Assembly (NCBI GenBank): GCA_002367375.1
Contig: DFBR01000210.1
Coordinates: forward strand, 766 to 9,274
Direction: 5' to 3'
Length of the DNA: 8,509 nt
DNA from: Erythrobacter sp. UBA3075
GTDB lineage: Bacteria; Pseudomonadota; Alphaproteobacteria; Sphingomonadales; Sphingomonadaceae
Below, one piece after another: positions 5,371-8,509 of this stretch; within the stretch, counting starts at the first letter, position 1; each line of letters starts with the position of its first letter. Made by a program: the position numbers and the translations under genes. The notes beneath the pieces were generated by a model, which saw only the letters and a program-made list of their open reading frames with translations, made no database searches and was not told the DNA's origin.

Positions 5371-7017
5371 TTACCCGCTGTTCCGTCCCGACCCCGCGCT
5401 ACGAGCGCCCCGAAAGGCGGTCAAGGCGGGAACGACGAGCGTAACGCGATTCTCTTTACAAATTAGATAACCGCCAGCGGATTGCGCCTCTGCCTGTGCC
5501 AGACGGAATGCAAATGCAGGGCCAAACATGCCTGAATTTACGGCTCGTGGGCGCGCATTGTCATTCGGTTTGGGGGCATCATCTTCGGTTAGCGCGTGCG
5601 GCGCATCCAGTTCCAATCGGATCTCGCTGCCATCGCTGGTTAGCACCAGATCAACCTCTTCGCCGGGACCAAGTGCGCCCGCTGCCGTTGCCAGCAGGCG
5701 CCAGCACAGCGCCATCACTTCGGTCCGGTCGAGCGTGGTAATGAAATCGCTTCCGCTGACATTGAGTGAGAACCCGGCATCGCGCGGCCGCAATACAGCC
5801 TGCAGGCGCTTGACGGTTTCCAAGACCGCAGCGCGCAGGTCTGCATTGCCCCGTTCCAATTCCATCGCCTGACCTTCCAGCCGCACCAGCCGGTCGACTT
5901 CGTCGAACCCGGCGAGCAGTTTGGCTGAGTCGACTGCAATAGAGGCCGCGTGGGCGCGGTATTGGTGAGGGGCGGGGCCGAACAATTGCTGCTGGATAAT
6001 CTCGGCAAAGCCCTGAATCGCATTCACCGGTGTGCGCAATTCGTGCAGCACCTGACGCATCCGGTCCGCCTCGCTGTCGCGCGCTGCTCGCTTGTCGAGC
6101 ACTGGGCGGCGCAGGCATCCGCGATAGCCCGTGAAGCTGCCGGTAAGCGGATCGAACAGTGGCGCTGCGTCCATGCGCCAGTCGCCGGAGATATCTGCGG
6201 CGGCGGTGATGGTAACAGGCGCACTATGTACCGGCTGACGCGCCACGAAGGCGTTTGCCATATTGCTGCCAATTGTCACAAGCGGGCCGGGGTTTGGTGC
6301 GGTCAGCCGCATTCCGACCACCAAGGGTGCCATGGTCTCGCTCGCCCAGATTGCGGTGCCGCTCGCATCACAGGCAAACTCCACCGTATCGATCTGCCGC
6401 GCCTCATGGTCTTCGCCAAGCGGCAGGCGCGGATCGGTTGACTGTGACCGCCGGCCTTCACGAAAAGCCTCGATCCGTTTGAGCAGTGCGCCGATCCCGT
6501 CATTGGTTTCGGCGGGCGCAGGCTGGGCATCGTCGGCAGCCTCGGCGAGGATTGCCGCAATTGCCTCTGGATCAGGTCCTGGAAGCACAAGATCGCCCAC
6601 ACCCAGCCGCGCGAGCAGGTCCTTCACGGTAGGCGAAAGGTCACGGCGGTGGCGCAGGAACCCGCGCGCGGTCACTGGCAGGTGCGGGATCAGGTCCAGC
6701 CACTGCGGGTCAGACAAATGCGCGGTCGCCATGGCGGCGGCAGCAGGCTTGGCCTCACCCTCTGCCAGAAACGCCACAAGTTGCGGATCGCGCAGCCGCA
6801 CACCGGGTTCGCGCAGGATTCGCGATTGGTCCTCCTGCGGCAGCCTCTCGGTAAGCTCGCCGAGCCGCGCGTAACCCTGATGGCGCAGAGCGCTGTCGCT
6901 ACCCTCTCGGTCCGTACCCAGAAGGTCCAGCAATTGCCTGAATTGTATGCGCAATACCGTATCGCTGTCCGCGCGGGTGCGCAGCACTGTGGCGAGGCGG
7001 TCATCGAATTGCATCAT
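5371..7017 (-). CDS. Histidine-kinase-like protein with degenerate ATP-binding domain
   Basis: A 548-residue protein with no membrane segment. Residues 1-160 are helical and rich in Leu, Arg and Ala, resembling the DUF2336-like N-terminus of some alphaproteobacterial kinases. About 210-310 is PAS-like (WAS, MDAAPLFDPLTG). The H-box LHELRTPVNAIQGFAEII carries the phospho-acceptor His325 and is intact. The C-terminal domain has the place and secondary-structure pattern of HATPase_c, but its boxes are ruined. The N-box Asn aligns with Thr444 (LLATA). The DxGxG box reads DAPHA (471-475). GTGLGL reads GMFGPA (496-501). ATP binding is therefore doubtful, and a ChpT/Spo0B-like phosphotransferase or a pseudokinase is a real alternative. 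Start codons ATG 7017 and ATG 7014 are adjacent; GGAG lies 2 or 5 bases upstream, so 7014 is slightly favoured by spacing. It leads the unit with the deacetylase; no response regulator is in the window. Confidence 0.85.
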   Translation of the reverse strand: MMQFDDRLATVLRTRADSDTVLRIQFRQLLDLLGTDREGSDSALRHQGYARLGELTERLPQEDQSRILREPGVRLRDPQLVAFLAEGEAKPAAAAMATAHLSDPQWLDLIPHLPVTARGFLRHRRDLSPTVKDLLARLGVGDLVLPGPDPEAIAAILAEAADDAQPAPAETNDGIGALLKRIEAFREGRRSQSTDPRLPLGEDHEARQIDTVEFACDASGTAIWASETMAPLVVGMRLTAPNPGPLVTIGSNMANAFVARQPVHSAPVTITAAADISGDWRMDAAPLFDPLTGSFTGYRGCLRRPVLDKRAARDSEADRMRQVLHELRTPVNAIQGFAEIIQQQLFGPAPHQYRAHAASIAVDSAKLLAGFDEVDRLVRLEGQAMELERGNADLRAAVLETVKRLQAVLRPRDAGFSLNVSGSDFITTLDRTEVMALCWRLLATAAGALGPGEEVDLVLTSDGSEIRLELDAPHALTEDDAPKPNDNARPRAVNSGMFGPAFAFRLAQAEAQSAGGYLICKENRVTLVVPALTAFRGARSAGSGRNSG

Positions 7018-7037
7018 GGCTCCGGTCAGGCGAAGGT

Positions 7038-7050
7038 TAAGGATTCCTTA
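7038..7050. promoter_or_regulatory. Perfect 13-base dyad before the kinase-like gene
   Basis: TAAGGA and TCCTTA flank a single central T, forming an odd palindrome without mismatch. It ends 20 bases before the kinase-like start codon, inside the likely leader or promoter. It shares the GGA/TCC core with the dyads nearer the Lrp gene. Likely an operator; the protein that binds it is not known. Confidence 0.4.
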
Positions 7051-7101
7051 CCTGCGCCATAGACAGCCCCGGCCATCGGCACATGCGCGCTGGAGAGTGC
7101 G

Positions 7102-7130
7102 TTGCAAAAAGGGACAATTGCCGTCATACG
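7102..7130 (+). promoter_or_regulatory. Tentative promoter of the Lrp/GFA pair
   Basis: TTGCAA (7102-7107) and CATACG (7125-7130) are 17 bases apart, 3-4 of 6 to each consensus box. Transcription would start near 7138 and the leader would include the downstream dyads. A second -10-like word, TATATT at 7153-7158, has no good -35. The exact promoter is unresolved. Confidence 0.22.
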
Positions 7131-7143
7131 GAATAATAGTTCC
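7130..7143. promoter_or_regulatory. GGAA-N6-TTCC dyad upstream of the Lrp gene
   Basis: GGAATAATAGTTCC is an inverted repeat of GGAA around six A/T-rich bases, overlapping the presumed start region of the Lrp/AsnC gene. Its centre is 34 bases, about three helical turns, from the next dyad. This spacing suits a multimeric regulator such as an Lrp octamer. Confidence 0.35.
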
Positions 7144-7162
7144 AACCGGTGGTATATTACGT

Positions 7163-7178
7163 GCCGGAAATTTCCCGC
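7163..7178. promoter_or_regulatory. Near-perfect 16-base palindrome, candidate operator
   Basis: GCcGGAAATTTCCcGC has a perfect 10-base core, GGAAATTTCC, and two further matching pairs outside one mismatch. It lies 42-57 bases before the Lrp/AsnC start codon. Lrp/AsnC regulators commonly bind such A/T-centred dyads and control their own gene, so autoregulation is the simplest reading. This is an inference. Confidence 0.45.
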
Positions 7179-7219
7179 GTGGCTAACGAGCTTGCGGAAT
7201 CCATAGGGGGGCATTGGCA

Positions 7220-7687
7220 ATGGCTACGCTGGACTCGATTGATCGCAAACTGCTGTCAGAATTGCAGTCGGAGGGCCGCGTTACGAATGTCGATCTGGCC
7301 CGCCGCGTCGGTTTGACTGCGCCGCCATGCCTGCGCCGCGTGCGGGCGCTAGAGGAAGACGGCGTCATTCGTGGCTATCACGCTGACCTGGATGCTTCCA
7401 AGCTCGGCTTTGCCATCACCGTATTTGCCATGGTGTCGCTGCGCAGCCAGGCCGAAGAGGGTTTGCGCGCGTTCGAGGATCATATCCAGCTGCTCCCCGA
7501 AGTGCGTGAATGCCATATGCTCAATGGCGAGATCGACTTCATCCTGAAGATCGTCAGCCGCGATTTGCAGAGCTTTCAGGAATTTCTCACCAGCAAGCTG
7601 ACGCCTGCGCCCAATGTCGCCAGCGTCAAGACAAGCCTGACGATCCGCACCGCGAAGCACGAACCCGGCGTCCCGCTGGAGACTTGA
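7220..7687 (+). CDS. Lrp/AsnC-family transcriptional regulator
   Basis: A 155-residue regulator of standard Lrp length. The N-terminal winged helix-turn-helix (about 4-53) opens with the family hallmark LDSIDRKLLSELQ. The recognition part is DLARRVGLTAPPCLRRVRAL, and DGVI (47-50) closes the domain. The RAM effector and multimerisation domain runs from about residue 62 to 140, with the conserved turn NGEIDFIL. Such proteins form dimers to octamers and usually sense an amino acid; the ligand here cannot be read. The ATG at 7220 is chosen because a G-run (AGGGGGG, 7205-7211) lies 8 bases upstream and the family's LDxID motif follows at once; a TTG two codons earlier is less likely. It diverges from the kinase-like gene and is followed after one base by the GFA gene, so the two are co-transcribed. 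Dyads upstream suggest autoregulation. Confidence 0.95.
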   Translation: MATLDSIDRKLLSELQSEGRVTNVDLARRVGLTAPPCLRRVRALEEDGVIRGYHADLDASKLGFAITVFAMVSLRSQAEEGLRAFEDHIQLLPEVRECHMLNGEIDFILKIVSRDLQSFQEFLTSKLTPAPNVASVKTSLTIRTAKHEPGVPLET

Positions 7688-7688
7688 G

Positions 7689-8120
7689 ATGAGCGCCGCC
7701 ACAATGGAAGGCCATTGCCTGTGCGGGGCGGTCCGCGTGACGCTCACCAATCCCAAAGATCACATCGAGGTCTGCCACTGCCACATGTGCCGCCGGACGG
7801 GCGGGGCATTTTACGGCGCGCTGGAGAGTGAGAGTTTCGCCTTTGAAAGCGAAGAGCATGTCGGGGTCTATCGCTCCAGCGAATGGGCCGAACGCGGCTT
7901 TTGCAAGCAATGCGGCAGCACGCTGTTCTACAAATTTCTACCCACCAGCAATCGCAGCTTCGCAGCTGGTCTGTTTGACGCCGCCGACACGCTGCCAGTG
8001 AAGCGCGAGATTTTTGTCGAGGGCAAGGTGGCATGGTGCGCCGGAGAAGGCGATCATCCCAAGCTGACCGGCGAAGAGGTGATTGCCGAAGCGAAAGCGG
8101 CAGGCTTCAGCTTCGAGTGA
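7689..8120 (+). CDS. GFA-family (CENP-V/GFA domain) zinc protein
   Basis: A 143-residue single-domain protein of the family named after glutathione-dependent formaldehyde-activating enzyme. All expected zinc cysteines are present: GHCLCGAV (Cys10, Cys12) with FCKQCGS (Cys72, Cys75) for the structural site, and CHCHMC (Cys29, Cys31, Cys34) for the site bound to catalytic zinc in Paracoccus Gfa. The fold and metals are well supported. Formaldehyde activity is not: most members are uncharacterised, and no formaldehyde or glutathione pathway gene is nearby. The ATG at 7689 follows the Lrp stop by one base, with GGAG 7 bases upstream inside the Lrp gene, so translation is likely coupled. An alternative ATG at 7704 would remove five residues. 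It converges with accC across 27 bases that hold no clear terminator. Confidence 0.92.
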   Translation: MSAATMEGHCLCGAVRVTLTNPKDHIEVCHCHMCRRTGGAFYGALESESFAFESEEHVGVYRSSEWAERGFCKQCGSTLFYKFLPTSNRSFAAGLFDAADTLPVKREIFVEGKVAWCAGEGDHPKLTGEEVIAEAKAAGFSFE

Positions 8121-8147
8121 TGCGGTGCCCATTATGCCAACTGAAGG

Positions 8148-8509
8148 TCAGTCGCCTGCCTCTGCAGCCCGCGCCTCCAGCCAGTCTTCGAGCCATTTGA
8201 TCGTGTAATCGCCGCTGATCACGTCGGGCTGATGGATCAGTTCCTGATGCAGCGGGATCGAAGTTTTTACGCCTTCGATGACCATTTCCTCCAGCGCGCG
8301 GCGCAGGCGCATCAGGCACCCTTCGCGTGTGCGGCCATAAACGATCAGCTTGGCGATCATCGAATCGTAATAGGGCGGGATCGTGTATCCGGCATACAGC
8401 CCGCTATCGACCCGCACATGCATTCCGCCAGCCTGATGGTAGTAATTCACCTTGCCCGGCGAGGGCGCGAAGGTGAACGGGTCTTCGGCGTTGATCCGGC
8501 ATTCGATGG
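8148..8509 (-). CDS. accC: Biotin carboxylase subunit of acetyl-CoA carboxylase, C-terminal part (5' end beyond right edge)
   Basis: AccC carboxylates biotin on AccB using ATP and bicarbonate, the first half-reaction of fatty acid synthesis; cytosolic. The 119 visible residues are the C-terminal biotin carboxylase domain. They begin with ECRINAEDP, then FAPSPGKV, GGMHVRVDSG (the Arg corresponds to active-site Arg338 of the E. coli enzyme), YAGYTIPPYYDSMIAKLIVYG and EGVKTSIPLH. Each aligns without gaps to E. coli AccC as I remember it. The tail after the last conserved block, DYTIKWLEDWLEARAAEAGD, is a little longer than in E. coli. Full proteins are about 450 residues, so about three quarters lies beyond the right edge. 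A subunit of propionyl- or methylcrotonyl-CoA carboxylase would run on into further domains, whereas this one stops here, which supports AccC. accB is expected upstream, to the right. Confidence 0.93.
   Translation of the reverse strand, partial: IECRINAEDPFTFAPSPGKVNYYHQAGGMHVRVDSGLYAGYTIPPYYDSMIAKLIVYGRTREGCLMRLRRALEEMVIEGVKTSIPLHQELIHQPDVISGDYTIKWLEDWLEARAAEAGD

Noticed and set aside
7689..8120. Naming the GFA protein a formaldehyde-activating enzyme
   Set aside because: Only the fold and zinc ligands are supported. No formaldehyde dehydrogenase or glutathione gene is near, and the family is functionally mixed.
8121..8147. Terminator between the convergent GFA and accC genes
   Set aside because: The 27-base gap has no stable inverted repeat and no T-run on either strand.

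Overview
The window looks like chromosomal DNA of a high-GC alphaproteobacterium, most probably of the order Sphingomonadales (Erythrobacteraceae or Sphingomonadaceae type). The basis is the GC-rich codon use, the mixture of housekeeping genes, two tRNAs of alphaproteobacterial type, and a histidine-kinase-like protein paired with a WalW-type polysaccharide deacetylase, a pairing I associate with this order. The assignment comes from recognising families by eye, not from a database search. I see no insertion sequence, phage gene, CRISPR array or other mark of recent transfer.

Layout. 1-839 (minus): N-terminal half of the ABC-F ribosome-associated ATPase EttA, running off the left edge. 1032-2417 (plus): exported M28 zinc peptidase of the carboxypeptidase Q type, divergent from ettA and probably leaderless. 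2495-2570 (plus): tRNA with CAT anticodon, best read as tRNA-Ile2. 2592-2969 (minus): small Cys-rich SNase-like nuclease. 3133-3209 (plus): tRNA-Pro(TGG). 3259-4296 (minus): LacI-family repressor. 4346-5338 (minus): polysaccharide deacetylase-like protein. 5371-7017 (minus): histidine-kinase-like protein with a ruined ATP site. 7220-7687 and 7689-8120 (plus): Lrp/AsnC regulator and a GFA-family zinc protein separated by one base. 8148-8509 (minus): C-terminal part of biotin carboxylase AccC, running off the right edge.

How the genes fit together. The kinase-like gene, the deacetylase gene and perhaps lacI form a leftward unit. It diverges from the rightward Lrp/GFA pair across a 202-base intergenic region that carries several GGA/TCC dyads. 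That region is the most obvious regulatory site in the window. ettA, the tRNAs and accC are core genes and are not functionally linked to the rest.

The best candidate for something undescribed is the kinase-like protein with its deacetylase partner. It keeps an intact phospho-acceptor H-box, but the N, G1 and G2 boxes of the ATPase domain have lost their key Asn and Gly residues. That suggests a phosphotransfer protein or pseudokinase tied to envelope polysaccharide, not an ordinary sensor kinase.
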